The notes under the pieces: model-generated
Told to the model about the DNA's origin: nothing
Database searches by the model: none
Seen by the model: the letters and a program-made list of their open reading frames with translations, nothing else
Shown here: positions 1-15,653 of the stretch, piece by piece
Position numbering within the stretch: position 1 is the first letter of the stretch
How the letters are laid out: the number at the start of each line of letters is the position of its first letter
Made by a program: the position numbers and the translations under genes
Assembly (NCBI RefSeq): GCF_932294415.1
Contig: NC_065544.1
Coordinates: forward strand, 14,359,351-14,423,350
From: Quercus robur
Lineage: Eukaryota > Streptophyta > Magnoliopsida > Fagales > Fagaceae
Reading direction: 5' to 3'
DNA: 64,000 bases

Positions 1-1534
1 TAGAGCAACATTCACAAAAAAATCTCCATCAAACTTGGGACTTTTAGAGGTAGTACTACTAAACTAAACCATGCCAAACCAACCGTCAGTGTTCTCAGGC
101 TAAGCTAGTTGAAATATGATCTTTGTTTAAGCTGCACTCAAGCTTGATTCAAGCTTCCCACCTTGCTTTCAGGCTTGGCTATCTCTGTGAACGAGCAACT
201 TGTTTTTGGACTGGCTGGCCTTAGTTATGTCATCAAGTTCAGAGATTCTAGTCCTTCCACGAATCACAATCGTGCTTGGGCAGAAAACATTTGAAATGCC
301 CTTTGTCAAGTTTGTGAACGGTTGTCAATCCCAAGGGGGTAACACAATCTGTCAAGAACCATGCCTCATGGAGTGGAGGTCATTAGTTCAAATCTCTGCT
401 TCTGTCTCACCATGAAGCCAAAACTCACTTATTAAAAAGTCTGAACGATTTTCTCTTGTTTCATTCTTCCAAGGTTATTAAATATTAGAGGAAATTACAC
501 TTTTCCGCCTTAAACTATACCTCATTTTACACTTTGCCCCTTGAACTATCAAAACGCACAATCAACCCCCCAAATCGAAAACTTTGTAACACTTAACCCC
601 ATGCCATCTGTTTTGCTGTTAAGTCTAACAGAATTTAGTATTAAAAAACCAATTAACCTCTCTATCATTTGTTTTGGAGGGGTAAATTTTTCTTTCAATA
701 CTTAATTCTGTCATACTTACACCAAAGCAGACGGCAGGGGGCAGTTGAGGCATAGTTATTACTTTGGGGGCTCAATCGTTCATTTCAATAATTCAGGAGG
801 CAAAGTGTAAAATGGGGTCAATCGTGCATCATCATGAACATCTTGTAATTCTCATTTATTTTTTTCCCTCTTTAATATAAGTTTTTTGATTACCTACAAA
901 AAAAAGGGTGGAAAAGTGTAATTTCCCCTAAATATTATTACTCTCATTTCACATATTGCCTATCTACATGCCATTATTAGACCTTTTCAACTGCATCAGT
1001 ATTTTTCTAACATGCTATAATGTTTGTGACTGCCTTCTTTTTAAGCTGAAAAATTGGTTGTTTGTGCTTGGATTTTGTATGAATCATCTTGAATATTTGG
1101 CTTGAAACTGGCTCATATTATGTAGACAAGTTTGAATTGAGTTAAGTGTTATTCATGACTGGGGGGGTTTGTTTGCAGCTGTAATTTGAAGTCATGTAGT
1201 TGTGCCTGATTATCATTGATGCGAGTTAAGACTGCATACAGATATACAAGTTCACTTTTGAGCAGAAAAGGGAAAAGCTGGTCATTATAAATTAATAAAT
1301 AAATGTATTATTTTTGTAAAAACCTAAATAAGAAAATATAGGAAATAGAAATTAAAGCACAGGAGGCTCCAAAGCTGGATACAAAAAAGTTCCACAACAT
1401 GAAGAATGTGCCATTAAGTCTAATCTGTCTACAATTTAGCTTCTACTCATGGAAAACATTGGATTTTCAAATAGTGACTAGAAGTAATAGACTGTTATCT
1501 TGAAAACTCTGATATATTTTAATGTGTTTTGTAG
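1..1534. other. Intronic sequence upstream of the first visible CHR4-like exon
   Basis: No exon is recognisable here. The next exon begins at 1535 directly after a pyrimidine-rich stretch and a TAG acceptor, so this is most simply the 3' part of an intron of the CHR4-like gene whose 5' half lies outside the window. It contains a Mutator-type MITE at 488-928 (listed separately). The short open frame near 200-415 has no family resemblance that I recognise and is not called. Confidence 0.5.
488..928. mobile_element. Mutator-type MITE with 9-bp TSD
   Basis: The ends are inverted copies of about 19 bp. The left end reads GAGGAAATTACACTTTTCC and the right end is its reverse complement with one mismatch. 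The element is flanked by the same 9-mer, TAAATATTA, at 479-487 and 929-937. A 9-bp duplication is the Mutator (MULE) signature. It is 441 bp long, has no coding capacity, and lies in an intron of the CHR4-like gene. The inner arms (around 500-560 and 780-830) are also partly complementary. Confidence 0.8.
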
Positions 1535-4500
1535 GTGGGAAAAATATCAAATGGAGGAGGAAGCAGCTCTTGGTAGAGGGAAGCGCCAGCGAAAAGCTGT
1601 TTCTTACAGGGAAGCATATGCTCCACACCCAAGTGAAACATTGAGTGAGGTACTTTTTTCTTTCTGCTTTAAGCATGAGGCTTTTCCAAGTCTATGTAAT
1701 ATCTGTATATTTTCTGTGACATTGTCAATAAAGATGTAACTAGAATAGAAAGTTTGTTTTTAACTAAGTGATTCTTACCTCATTGTTCACAGTTTGAGCT
1801 TGGTGCTTGTTTTGTTTTTTTGTTTAATAAGTAAACGAAATTCTTTAAAAGCATAAAGGGGCACAACCCATGTAGTCAGAAGCATACAAGAGATATGCTA
1901 AAATCAAGTTAATAAAAATATCAAGAAATTCAAACAGGTTAGAAAAAGAAAGACAGTGACAAGCTGCTAAGCAGTCTAATAAGGTCTTCAATGGCAATAT
2001 CTTCTACTATACAACTGTTTTCTCACAAAGATGAAACTATGTGCCGTACTCTCCAAATACACCACATAATGCATAAAGGAATGACATTCCATATGCCTGC
2101 ATGACAATGCCTGCCAAAACGTCCCTTCCAGCAATTGAGCATATCTGCCACCCCGTCTAGGCATGACCCATTGTACCCCAAACATATACAAGATCATTTC
2201 ACAAAATTTACCATCATTGATATAGATTACAACCTCTCTCAACTAAACCTCACAAACCAACACAAAGAATACTAACAAACCTCAGAAACACAAAGGCACT
2301 TAAAATCCATAACAAATACTAACTCACTCAAATCCTAATACTCCAAAAACAAACAATCAATACTTAAAAGTTGGACATTCTCACAATTTCAACACCCTAA
2401 TACAACCATCGGCGTTCTCTCACTCAAACAATAGTCAAGCTTATTTGTTTTTATTTTTTTGATGATGTGGACCCTCACCAAGGCAAGGCCTTTGGACACA
2501 CCCCTGGGGAGTAAACCACGGATTCAAGACCCCATCTGCCAAACAAACAATAGTCAAGCTTATCTCACATACATGGGTATCTTTCAATTCTAGAAGAAAC
2601 CTACTAATGTTCTTCTTAGAGTCTTCTCCTCTTCCCAATGGAAGACCTCTTGGATTGAAGTACGCCAAACCCTTTATGCTCTTGCATATATAAGATTTCA
2701 ATAACCATTTCTTGGTGGATAAGGAATATCAAATTAGTTATTTTATAAGGAATAAACTTCCTTGTACACCAAGAAAACTCAAATAGTAACCAACTCAAAA
2801 GGGAATTTGAAACAATAGCTAACACCCCCATATACTCTTCCAAGGAAAAGGGGTACTGTCCTTAGGGATCAGTTTTAATATGTTTTAACCTCAAATGAGT
2901 GGTCTCTAGATGAAGTCCAACATAATTTATCTTCTCCATCACTCCTAAGTTTAGTGGAATAGAGAAGACAAAGAAAAGAGGATTCAGCTTCCGACTCTCA
3001 ATCCTACTAAAAATTATCTGATGTGAGAAAGGTATAGAGGGTACTCTTGTTTACTATTTAAAAAATATAAGTTTTAGATGGTACTCTTTTGTATTAAAGA
3101 TAGGGAATCTCTTGGGCTGCACCACTTTTGTGCCTATAACAAATTTTTTTTTCTTATCAAAAAAGGCCTTGAGTTTCCAAGCGCTAAGTTCATGGGTTTG
3201 AGTTTTGAGAACGATCACTTCATGCAAAAATACTGAAGGATAGTACCAATCCAAGACATCCCTCCAAGGAACCTACTTGAGTGTGACCAACATGGATACC
3301 TAAAACCTTAAATATCAAACCCTAATCAAGAATTCTTCAAGATTTATTAAGAATCCTAATTTAGTGTTAAACTTTTTGTTAAATTACTAATTCTCTCAAA
3401 AACTTAAACTATTAGAAATTGTAAATTTAATCACTTAATCATAATTCAAACACTCCCTCTCATGTGTGGGCCTAAACTTCCCCTTAATATGTGGAGGCCC
3501 AACACGTGGGATTTTTAAAATTTTAAATGGGAGGTAGAGTAAAGCCAGGGATCAAACTTAGGATCTCCTACTTTGATTTCATGTTAAATTACCGATTCTC
3601 CCAAAAGGTTAAGCTATTAGGAAATGGTAAATTTAATCATTTAACCATAATTTTAACACTTTTAAAGATCCTATATCAAAATTGGTATTGAAGGCCACTA
3701 AAACTCATCCTGCCACTGCATCACCTACGTACATGAGATTTGTTTCCTATACCTGTTAGCATGGACAATAAATTGGAAAAAAAATACAAAGGGATTTCTT
3801 ATGGGGTGGTATTCGTAGTGAGCATAAACTCCATTTGGTAAATTGGTCTACATTGTATTCTAACAGTGGAGTTTGGGTATTAGAAAACTTCTGCTCTTTA
3901 ACCAAGCCTTACTTGGTAAATGGCTGTGGCGTTATGTTGTTGAAGGGAATCATTGTGGATGAAGGTGATTGATGGCAAATACGGTACTGGTAGGGCTGAT
4001 GGGGGCCCTGGTGTTGTCAAAATCCATTATGGGGTTGGCTTATGGAAATACATTTGAAATCTATAGATTTAATTTGGAAGGATCATTCAACTAGTAATAA
4101 AATTTTCAAAGAAACATATCCTGAATTATTAAGAGTTTCTAGAGATGGAGATGACCTTGTATCAGACCATATGGTGTGGATAAATGGTCAGTTACATTTG
4201 AAGCCACTTTTCCTTGGAGAAGCGCAAGATTGGGAGATAGAATTGTTGGAACACTTTTTTGATGATCTACATGCAATGAAAGTCACTGATATGGCAGATG
4301 ATAGATTGGTGTAGCTCTCATTAAAGAAAGGATTTCAAGTTCAAAGTTTCTATAGAGCGTCTAGTTAGGAAATGCAATATCCACCCCATTTCCTTGGAAG
4401 TGCATTTGGAAAGCTAGAACCCCACCTGGACTGTAGCAACAACAAACAAATCCTTTATCTGGAATGTAGCACAAGGAAAATTTTGACATTGGATAATTGA

Positions 4501-7500
4501 AGAAAGATGGCAATAATAATTGTGGACTGGTGTGTACGTGTAAGTCTAATGGAGAGTCAATGGCCCATCTTCTCTTACATTGTCCTATTGCTAGGGATTT
4601 GTATGATATTTGACTCTGCATATTTGGAGTCATGTATGCTCAATTCTGTACTTGCTACGTTGGAGTCTTTGAAAGGTACTTTGGGCAGTCCTAGAGGTGG
4701 AGACTTGGAATCGTACTTTGGGCTGTCTTAGAGGTGGAGAGGTGTGGGGCACCACTCCTTCATGTCTCATGTGGTGCATTTGGGAAGAGAGGAATTGTCG
4801 TACTTTTGAGGGCAAGGAGTTATCTTTGCCAAATCTTAAGTTCCTCTTTCTGAAGACTCTCTACAAGCGGAGCTCCATATCCTATACTTTCTCCACATTT
4901 TCCTTCACGGACTTTTTAGATGACTCATTTCTCAGCCTATCTCTCGGGCTTTGTAATTTTATTTCGTCTCTGTGCATTTTTTTCTTTGCTATTCTGTTGT
5001 GTACTTCCCATGTACGAGATTAGTACTTTAATGATTTTACATTACTTATGAAAAAAAGTACATGAGGTTTTGTAATATTAAAACAAATTGTAATTGAAAC
5101 CATATGGAGCACTGTTTTAGTAAACATGTACCGCCATAAGAAAACATGACTGGTATTTTCATAGCTATGCACGAGGTATGTGAATAAATGATTGTCTAAT
5201 AATGACCAATTTATAGTTTACACGTTCTTTAAGATATCACTCTTGTTATGTGTGGCCTCTTGAGAGAATTTTGTAAATATTGTTTTTGAGCTTGATAAAT
5301 GATTGTGTTGAAAACACTATGACACAGACACACAGCATCAAAAGATTTCAACTTGTTTGCCAGCCTGTTTGTTTTTTGCATGGAGCTTTATTTAGAACCG
5401 TATCTTCTGATCTTGGCAATCATGTCTTTCCTCAAGGCCTTCACTGCCATTTTTTGGCCTCCTTTTGAATGAAACAATCTTTTCTTCTTCTTCTTCTTTT
5501 TTTTTTAAAATTTTAATTTTATGGAATCCAATCACTTTGATGATTGGTGTAAAGGAATTTCTCCCTTAGATTAAAAATTAGAACCATCTAGGCAAAAACT
5601 CATTGTGCGTTTTATCAATGATTTAGTGAGAACTTTCAGAATAGGTACTTGAACTTGCTCCAAATTTGTCTCTTTTTTGTGATTAAGTAGAGTATCCTAA
5701 CTGTTAAGCTTGTTAAATCAGAGTGCTGGAGAAGAGGAACGAGATCGGGAACCAGAGCCTGAGCGGGAATACACACCAGCAGGACGTGCTCTAAAAGCAA
5801 AGTTGTGAGTTTAAATTCTTTTCTACTGTGATTGATTTTGGTTGAGAAGGCAACATAGTGAAAACTTTTAGCATGGATAGTTTATCATTGGCACATAAAG
5901 TAGTTGACCAGAAGACAAATTGACAAGGTAAAATTAAAAAAAAATTGCTGGGAAAAAATGCAGCATGGTAGCATAAAAGGAGGCTTTTTTCCTCAGTATG
6001 AAATTGTCAGAACAATTTGGCAATTTTCTTAAGTATTAAGATTTTATTTGTTTAAGTATTATTATTATTGTTGTTGTTTTGGTACTTGTGAAATAAATTG
6101 TGACTTTCAAATTATTGAATAGTATGTGGTTAAATTAATGTTTTTCACCCTTAGCTAGATTGATCGAGTTTACTTTCGGATCCTTGTTGTTTTGACGCTG
6201 GGTTCTGCAATTTACTATCTAGTTTTCATTGTACAGTGCTAAACTCCGTGCTAGACAAAAAGAACGGCTTGCTCAGAGGAATGCAGTTGAAGAATCTCGT
6301 CCTACTGAGGGACTGGCTGGACCTGATTCAGTCACTCAATGTCCTTCCTCCAATCCCAAGGAAGGGGATGCGACTGAATTAGATCAACCTATCAAAGAGA
6401 AGATTTCAGTAATTGACTTGGAGGATGATAAAGTTTTTCAGCTGGCAGATGTTCCAAAGAGTAAGACTGATTCACCTTTAAGGCTGAGCAGAATGCAAAA
6501 GTACAAAATGAGTAGTCACCTGGATTTTCCTGTTAATCCACTTGGTCACCCCTCTCCTGAAATTTTCCTTCCAAGTCACCAATTTCAAAGCATGAGCTAC
6601 ACAAACTCAGTGCCCACCAGTAACTTGTTACCAGTTCTGGGACTCTGTGCTCCCAATGCTAATCAAACAGAACCATCATATCGGACCTTTTCCAGATCAA
6701 ATGGAAGACAAAGTAAGCCAGGAACTGGACCGGAGTTTCCATTTAGTTTAGCTCCTTGCTCTGGGACTTCAATTGAGACAGATGTAAAATGTCAGGACTC
6801 TACCTTAGACAGAGCAAAAAAACCAGATGCATCTGCTGAATTTTTGCAACAGCGTCTTAAGAATGGCATCCCTGATAATTGTCTTCCGTTTGCTCCAGTA
6901 CACTCTCTCTCTCTCTCTATATATATGTGTGTGTGTGTGTTTGTGAATGCTGTCCAATCATTGTATATGTACATAACTGCCATCCCTTTTCTATTTGCAG
7001 GGCCCTCCAGCTGTCAAAGGAAAATCTTCTGAACGCTTGGAAAGTTCTGGTTCTACTTTCTCAGATTTTCAAGAAAAGATGGCACTACCAAGCCTACCAT
7101 TTGATGAAAAAATGCTGCCCAGATTCCCACTTTCAGCTAAGACCATGCCAACACAATTTGACTACCTACCTAGCTTGTCATTAGGTAGCAGACTTGAAGC
7201 TGGGAATGGTTCTATGCAAGACCTCCCAACGATACCATTGCTGCCCAACTTGAAATTCGCAGCACAAGATGCAGCGAGATATAATCAGCAAGAGAGGGAA
7301 TTGCCACCCACATTGGGTCTTGGACATATGCCAAATACATTTTCCTCGTTCCCTGAAAACCATAGGAAGGTGCTTGAAAACATAATGATGAGAACAGGAT
7401 CCGGATCAAGCAGCATGTCTAAATATTATTCAAGAGGGGGAATAAGATGGTCTGAAGATGAACTTGATTACCTGTGGATCGGTGTTCGGAGGCATGGACG

Positions 7501-9025
7501 AGGTAATTGGGAGGCCATGCTAAGAGACCGCAGGTTAAAATTTTCTGGTGACAAAACTCCAGGAGATTTGTCAGTAAGGTGGGAGGAGGAACAACTTAAG
7601 CTCTTCGATGGGGCAGCCTTTCCTGTTCCAAAAATGAAGCCAACAAAGTCTTCAAAATCTTCATTGTTTCCAGGCATCTCTGATGGAATGATGGCCCGGG
7701 CATTGCAAGGAAGTAGACTTGTTACACCCCCAAAATTTCAGGCCCACCTGACAGACATGAAATTAGGTTTTGGGGATCTTGCATCGAGCCTGCCAAATTT
7801 TGAAACATCTGATCGACTTGGGTTGCAAAATGACCAATTTGTACCAATTTCAACTTGGAATCAAGAAAAATATCGGGCAAATCTTCCTGGGGAGTCTTCT
7901 GCTGGTCCTTCTGATCGTCCAGGAACTTCTTCAAATGTACCTCCCATTGACAAGCCAAATCTGCTCAATTCTTCCGGAACCAATAACTTGGGTTCAAACT
8001 GCTCGAGTGGCTTTGATCTACAGAGAAAGGAGGATGAACAGAGTGCCAGAAAGTATGGGAAGTTGCCCAGTCTCTTGGATAGATCACTAAATATTTTGCG
8101 TGATTCCCATCATAATTCAGGAGGTGGTGAGTCCTCCAATTCAGGATTGCTTCCTGATCCTAAAAAAGGGCTGAATCTTTCACATCTAAAGGGTGAAGAA
8201 GCAGCTGGAAGTAGTTCTTCAAAGGACAAACTACCCCATTGGCTACGGGAAGCTGTGAGTGCTCCTGCAAAACCCCCAGATCCCAACTTGCCTCCCACTG
8301 TATCAGCAATCGCACATTCAGTTCGTTTGCTGTATGGGGAGGATAAGCCAACCATTCCTCCTTTTGTGATCCCAGGTCCGCCCCCTTCCTTACCAAAGGA
8401 TCCAAGACGGAGCCTAAAGAAGAAAAAAAAACGGAGGTCACATTTGTTTAGGCAGGTCCCACCGGATGATGTTGGAAGTAGTCAGGATTTTCAAAGAAAC
8501 ATTCATAGTGACAATGCTGCTTCAAGCTCAATTCCATTGGCCCCAGCATTTTCAATGCTTCCACAGATTGAATCTAACCTGAACTTGCCTCCTCTCAACT
8601 TAAACATGACGAACCCATCATCTTCTTTATCACATTTACACCCACAGAAGAAAAAAAGCATGGGATTGTCCCCATCTCCGGAAGTGCTTCAGCTGGTAGC
8701 ATCATGTGTTGCTCCTGGCCCACATTTATCATCAGTTTCTGGCATGACAAGCTCAAGCTTCCTTGAAAGCAAGCTCCCAGTGCCAGCTTCTGTTGACCTA
8801 GTAGGATTTCCAGACCCACAAGATGCAATTTTGGAAAAGAAGGCTAAACAGAACTCCCCTCTTAGTGTATGGGGTACAGTTCCTGGGGAGAAAGTAGAAC
8901 ATCCTGAAAGTGGAGATTCCAGCAAAACTCATTCAGATCCCCCTCGGACTGAACGGCCTGATGTTGAGGAAATATCATCTGAGGGCACTGTCTCGGATCA
9001 TCCTGTGAGTGACCATGAATCATAG
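1535..9025 (+). CDS. CHR4: CHD3-type chromatin remodeler, CHR4/PKR1-like, C-terminal half (partial gene, 4 exons)
   Basis: This is the last 960 residues of a nuclear SNF2/CHD3-class ATP-dependent nucleosome remodeler. The chromodomain and helicase exons lie before the window. Exons are 1535-1649, 5722-5804, 6237-6897 and 7001-9025, all with AG/GT borders and compatible phases. The first visible exon encodes the block [20 protein letters not shown] followed by the [11 protein letters not shown] motif. The next encodes an acidic EPEPER stretch and YTPAGRALK, the post-helicase region as I know it from Arabidopsis CHR4. In the last exon, a Myb/SANT-like segment begins [21 protein letters not shown] long Ser/Pro-rich tail with a KKKKKRR basic run (near 8420) follows and ends at TAG 9023-9025. 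No frame breaks are seen. The 4.07-kb second intron carries a SINE and a LINE. The alternative is another CHD3 paralogue, but PICKLE itself differs in this region. Confidence 0.93.
2445..2543 (-). mobile_element. Small SINE-like retroposon with 20-bp perfect TSD
   Basis: A 99-bp insert is flanked by a perfect 20-bp direct repeat at 2425-2444 and 2544-2563 (core AATAGTCAAGCTTAT). On the minus strand it ends in an A-rich tail (AAAAAAATAAAAACAA) and begins with a stretch containing a tRNA B-box-like GGTCTTGAATCC. A-tail plus long TSD is the mark of L1-mediated retroposition, so a short or 5'-truncated SINE is the best reading. It lies in the second visible intron of the CHR4-like gene, antisense to it. 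Confidence 0.75.
3376..3661. repeat. Two direct copies of a ~76-bp repeat
   Basis: The stretch at about 3376-3452 and that at 3586-3661 are near copies. Both run from GTTAAATTAC through a TAAATTTAATCA core to a TTTAACACT-like end. The 130 bp between them contains two copies of a TGTGG(G/A)GGCC-type motif. This looks like part of a TE terminal sequence within the CHR4-like intron. I cannot assign the family. Confidence 0.5.
3743..5057 (+). mobile_element. 5'-truncated L1-type LINE (RT C-terminal part) in CHR4-like intron
   Basis: Degenerate L1-type sequence begins inside the distal reverse-transcriptase region (RDFLWGG, HLVNWS, then the [10 protein letters not shown] block typical of plant LINE ORF2 at 4042-4314). 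It continues through a zf-RVT-like part to a short 3' UTR ending in TTATGAAAAAAA. It is flanked by near-identical GTACATGAG(A/G)TTTG sequences at 3729-3742 and 5058-5072, consistent with a LINE TSD. Many stops and frame changes make it non-functional. It sits in the sense orientation within the long CHR4-like intron. Confidence 0.85.
6898..7000 (+). repeat. Short intron with (CT)n-(TA)n-(TG)n microsatellite
   Basis: The intron between the third and last CHR4-like exons starts GTACAC at 6898 and ends TTTGCAG at 7000. It contains consecutive CT, TA and TG dinucleotide runs (about 6903-6941). Reading through it keeps a frame open for some codons, which could mislead an automatic gene model into merging it with the exon. 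Confidence 0.8.
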
Positions 9026-9650
9026 CTATAATATTAGACTGAAAATTTGAACATAGCTATTCTTTCATGCTTCTAAAGTTTCAGGCTCTTTCACCAATGT
9101 GCTCGAATTTTTGTAGGCATGATGCAGTGAATTATGAACTAGCAATATAGGTTTATTAGGACATCGCATGTAAAGTTTCTTAAGAGAAAAATGCAATATA
9201 GTGTCGCTTGGTTTTGCTTAATTCATTGCCTTGCTCCAATCCATGAGCTTCCTTTTTCCTTCTGATCTCCGACCAATGAGATTATTATTTTTGTGGTGTC
9301 AAATCCACGGGTTTAAACAACAAAGAGCTGGTGCTAAAGTCCTGTCAGCCATGTCAGAAAACAATGTGGCTCACCACTGCTTTCATACTGGAGTAGAGCT
9401 TTAAGCAGTGAATAGCTTATCCACGAGGCCGAAATGAGCTAACTCCTGGTGCTGAAATGCAGTTTTAGGACACTGCAAGCAAGTAGGGTCAGAATGAGCA
9501 AGTTTTGGGTTCTAGAGAAACAGTTATGTAAATCTCTCTCTCAACTGGTCCATTTATAATTGTAAAGAACTGTGTTAAGAGTTGATTTGGTTTCAATGTA
9601 GAATTAAGGCAAACAGATTGATTTACATGTAATTCTCATTAGGACTCTTC
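9026..9650 (+). other. Probable 3' UTR of the CHR4-like gene
   Basis: This is the sequence directly after the stop codon, mixed in composition and without open frames or obvious repeats. No strong AATAAA hexamer marks an end, so the boundary is a guess. Confidence 0.4.

Positions 9651-12703
<3,053 letters not shown>

Positions 12704-12733
<30 letters not shown>
12704..12733. repeat. (CT)n microsatellite
   Basis: About 15 CT units in AT-rich intergenic sequence. Confidence 0.9.
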
Positions 12734-12735
<2 letters not shown>

Positions 12736-13612
12736 ATAGTACCATTTAATTTATTATGCATACAAAATAAAAGCTCACCAAGCCTAGGAGCCCACTTGGA
12801 AGCATAGATATATCACTATCAGTAACTGAGACAGGTTCTACTTGGTCATAAACTATCTTCCTCTCATTTTCAAATGAAAATAACTACTATTCTCCCATTC
12901 TATGAGGCTAGCAATCAAATGGGCTTTTCTTTGATTCCCAACGAGGTGATATATATACAATACATGAGTCAATTTACCATTCATTCCACTAGGACACTAT
13001 CACAATAGCATCTTGTTCATTGTATTCAACTAACCAGTAACTTTGCTTCTTTTAATTTAATCATAGTATAAAATAATAAATTGACCCGTATTTAGAGTCT
13101 TAGACCCCATATATTTTCACCATATGATCTTCTTGCCTACCCTATTCTATATATCCTGGTCATCTATGACCATCAACTGACTGAACATCTGCACCACAAA
13201 AATATTATAATTTATCTTTAACAATCGTTGATGTGATTGTAATCGAAGTGATATCATTTTTACATGACTAATATTAATAGGGATTTAATAATGTGTACTC
13301 TTAGGGTATATATTAGTAAACCATTTTAGGAAACTTTTAATGAAAAAACGAAACAGTAATTCACTATATTATAACATATCACTTCAACAGTTATAAAAAA
13401 GATCGTTAATTTTTGTAGTTTTAAACTTGTTCAAATGGAATAGAAAAAGAAGAAGACGAAGAAAAATAGAAAGAGATTAGATTTTAGATGTCATCAACTA
13501 TAAATATATATATTACTGTTGTAATCCAACTAACAGAGACAGGATTTAACCCAAAAAAGAAAAAGAAAATCTACCCAAGAAGTAAAACAAAATAAAAGGG
13601 TTGCACTAGTTT

Positions 13613-14044
13613 CTAGTGAGAAGCGGCCACTAGTACTCTTGGACAAGAGGTTAATCTTGGGTTGGCTACAAATCTCGAAGAGAAGGAGTAAAAGTGATGG
13701 TAATCTTCATCCAACAAGCTCCCACATCCAGTGCTATCAAAGTTGAGAGAATAGCTCAATGGATCATATCGACATTGGAATGAACTCTGTCGACTTGTGG
13801 TGGCACGTAGACCTTTGCTACGTCTCTTTAGTTTCTTCACTAGTTTGGCAAGACAAGAACAATGTGATGATGAGGCATTGCGTGCTAGGCAAGTGGCTGA
13901 CACGGCCGTGTTGGCCACAGCGGTGGTGATGGTACTGGCGGTGGTCGTGGCGGCTATGGTTGTGCCACCGGGTTCGCAACCACTTTTGGTGGTGGTGGGA
14001 CTAGTGTTCTTTGGCCACCAATGGAGCCACATTATTTGTGTCAT
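13613..14044 (-). CDS. Small plant protein of unknown function, 143 aa, single exon
   Basis: I do not know its function. The start chosen is the ATG at 14044, because the upstream in-frame ATG (14191) would lie over the likely TATA box. The N-terminus is MTQIMWLHWW, followed by a Thr/Ala-rich low-complexity stretch (about residues 15-50). A Cys-containing segment and a basic KKLKRRSK cluster follow (about 70-77). The distinct C-terminal block begins RQSSFQCRYDPLSYSLNFD and includes DEDYHHFYSFSSRFVANP (about 85-130). I recall that block as conserved in short uncharacterised seed-plant proteins; this is from memory and not checked. The dense C-terminal conservation with a variable N-terminus suggests a short regulatory or stress-related protein, but no enzymatic motif, signal peptide or membrane span is evident. 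It stands alone, with no neighbouring gene within 4 kb. Confidence 0.75.
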   Translation of the reverse strand: MTQIMWLHWWPKNTSPTTTKSGCEPGGTTIAATTTASTITTAVANTAVSATCLARNASSSHCSCLAKLVKKLKRRSKGLRATTSRQSSFQCRYDPLSYSLNFDSTGCGSLLDEDYHHFYSFSSRFVANPRLTSCPRVLVAASH

Positions 14045-14152
14045 GTCTCTCTCTTTCTTTCTCTCTAGATGTGTTACAAAGTAAAGTTGTGAAAGTGAGC
14101 AAGAAGTACAATTAGAGATGTGGAAGTGAGTATCCAAAGAGTTTCTTTGAAT

Positions 14153-14165
14153 GTATATATATAGG
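14153..14165 (-). promoter_or_regulatory. Candidate TATA box for the 143-aa gene
   Basis: Read on the minus strand this is CTATATATACAT, about 110 nt before the chosen start codon. That gives a 5' UTR of normal length (roughly 80 nt) and supports the downstream ATG. Confidence 0.55.
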
Positions 14166-14199
14166 GAATTGGGGGAGCTAAAATGTTTCACGCGTCAAA

Positions 14200-15653
14200 G
14201 GGGTAGTCAAAGAAAATTTTATAGATTCCACCTAAAAGTTAAAAGTGGATTATTTTATTTTATATTTTATTTTGTTTTGTTATTTACAACTAAAAAAGAA
14301 GATTAGAAGAACAAGAAAGATTAAACTTTTGATGCAAATCCAAATGTGAACGGCTTCGTTGCACTTGATAACACTTTAGAGACCCAGTTGCATCATCATC
14401 CACGAGACACAGAAAACTATGCAAAACCTAGTTTATTGGCAAACCTTAATTAGTTTAGTTACTAGCTTTATATATGTTTCTTAATTTCGACCCCTAGTTG
14501 GATGTGGAGCTAGTCATCTTACTAGATAAAAGGTAGGAAATAATTACAAATTAACTCCCTATGGTTTGAACTATTTTCTTGTTGCTTACCCAGTTTATAA
14601 AGTATTATTTTGTCTATTTATCCACCTCATTCCCATTGTTAATAATAAATAAACAAACTAGCTAGATAAATCAAAATTTAAAAAGGGTTTTTGGAAAAAA
14701 AATTTTGTGGAAGCTTTGCTCTACCTTGAACACTAAAATCTGCATAGCGGGATAAAATCCTCTTTGAATGTCAAGCTCTTGCTCCGCCTTTGACATTGAA
14801 ATTGGTGGATAACGTATTATCATCCCCAAAAGTAATTACTTCTTTCATGATAAGAATTATTAATCTCAATGAATTCGTTTGAATGATTTTTTTTTTGTTA
14901 TTGTTCAAATTCATAATGTGTGAATGATTAATATGGATATTCATGTTATCTTACTTGAAAAAAATTATTACTCTTATTTGAAGTCTGCCTCCTCACCAGG
15001 TTTAGTTTTGGAAGTCGTATTCCCTAGTTTACATTTAAGAAGAAGAAAAATAATCACCTCTGAACTTTATCTCCAATATTGGTTTAAATGACATTTCAAC
15101 TCAAATTTATAGTGTTTTGATTTTAATTATTGCAACCATCACACCTTTATGTAGGTCGATATCTCCTCACGCATTAAGTGCTTAAAATTTCAATGGAAAT
15201 CATAAGTTTGAGCTGTTAAGACTCAAGACAACATATTAGTAAATAGTATTTCTCACCATCCTTGAAAAAAAAAATTTATTGCAAAATCTCTTCATAGCAA
15301 TAGCTTTAGCTAGAAGCAAAATTCTTGAACTAAAAATAACTTCTTGTTTGGGAGAAATTAAAAATTACTTTCTTTGATAATTGAACAATGAACACTTTTC
15401 CTAATGTAACAAAATCATTAATTTCATTTAACATGCTTAATCTCAATTTAATCTAAAAGTGGGTGCTGGTAACAACGAACTTGACTGACGAGGGTATTAT
15501 TTACCTTGTATTATTATATATTCTTTGATAAATTTCAGTTTAATAACAAAATAAAGACAAGAAATATATTTACAAAAATTGGAAAAAAAAAAAAAAAAAA
15601 AAGTCACCCCTGCACTTGTTTCTGGTTGGGTGACAATTATGACAAAATTACTA
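14200..15653. other. AT-rich intergenic DNA, no gene seen
   Basis: Nothing coding or repetitive was recognised apart from poly-A runs at 15268-15278 and 15582-15602. Confidence 0.4.

Noticed and set aside
200..415. 71-codon frame before the CHR4-like exons
   Set aside because: It resembles no known domain and lies in presumed intron next to a MITE.
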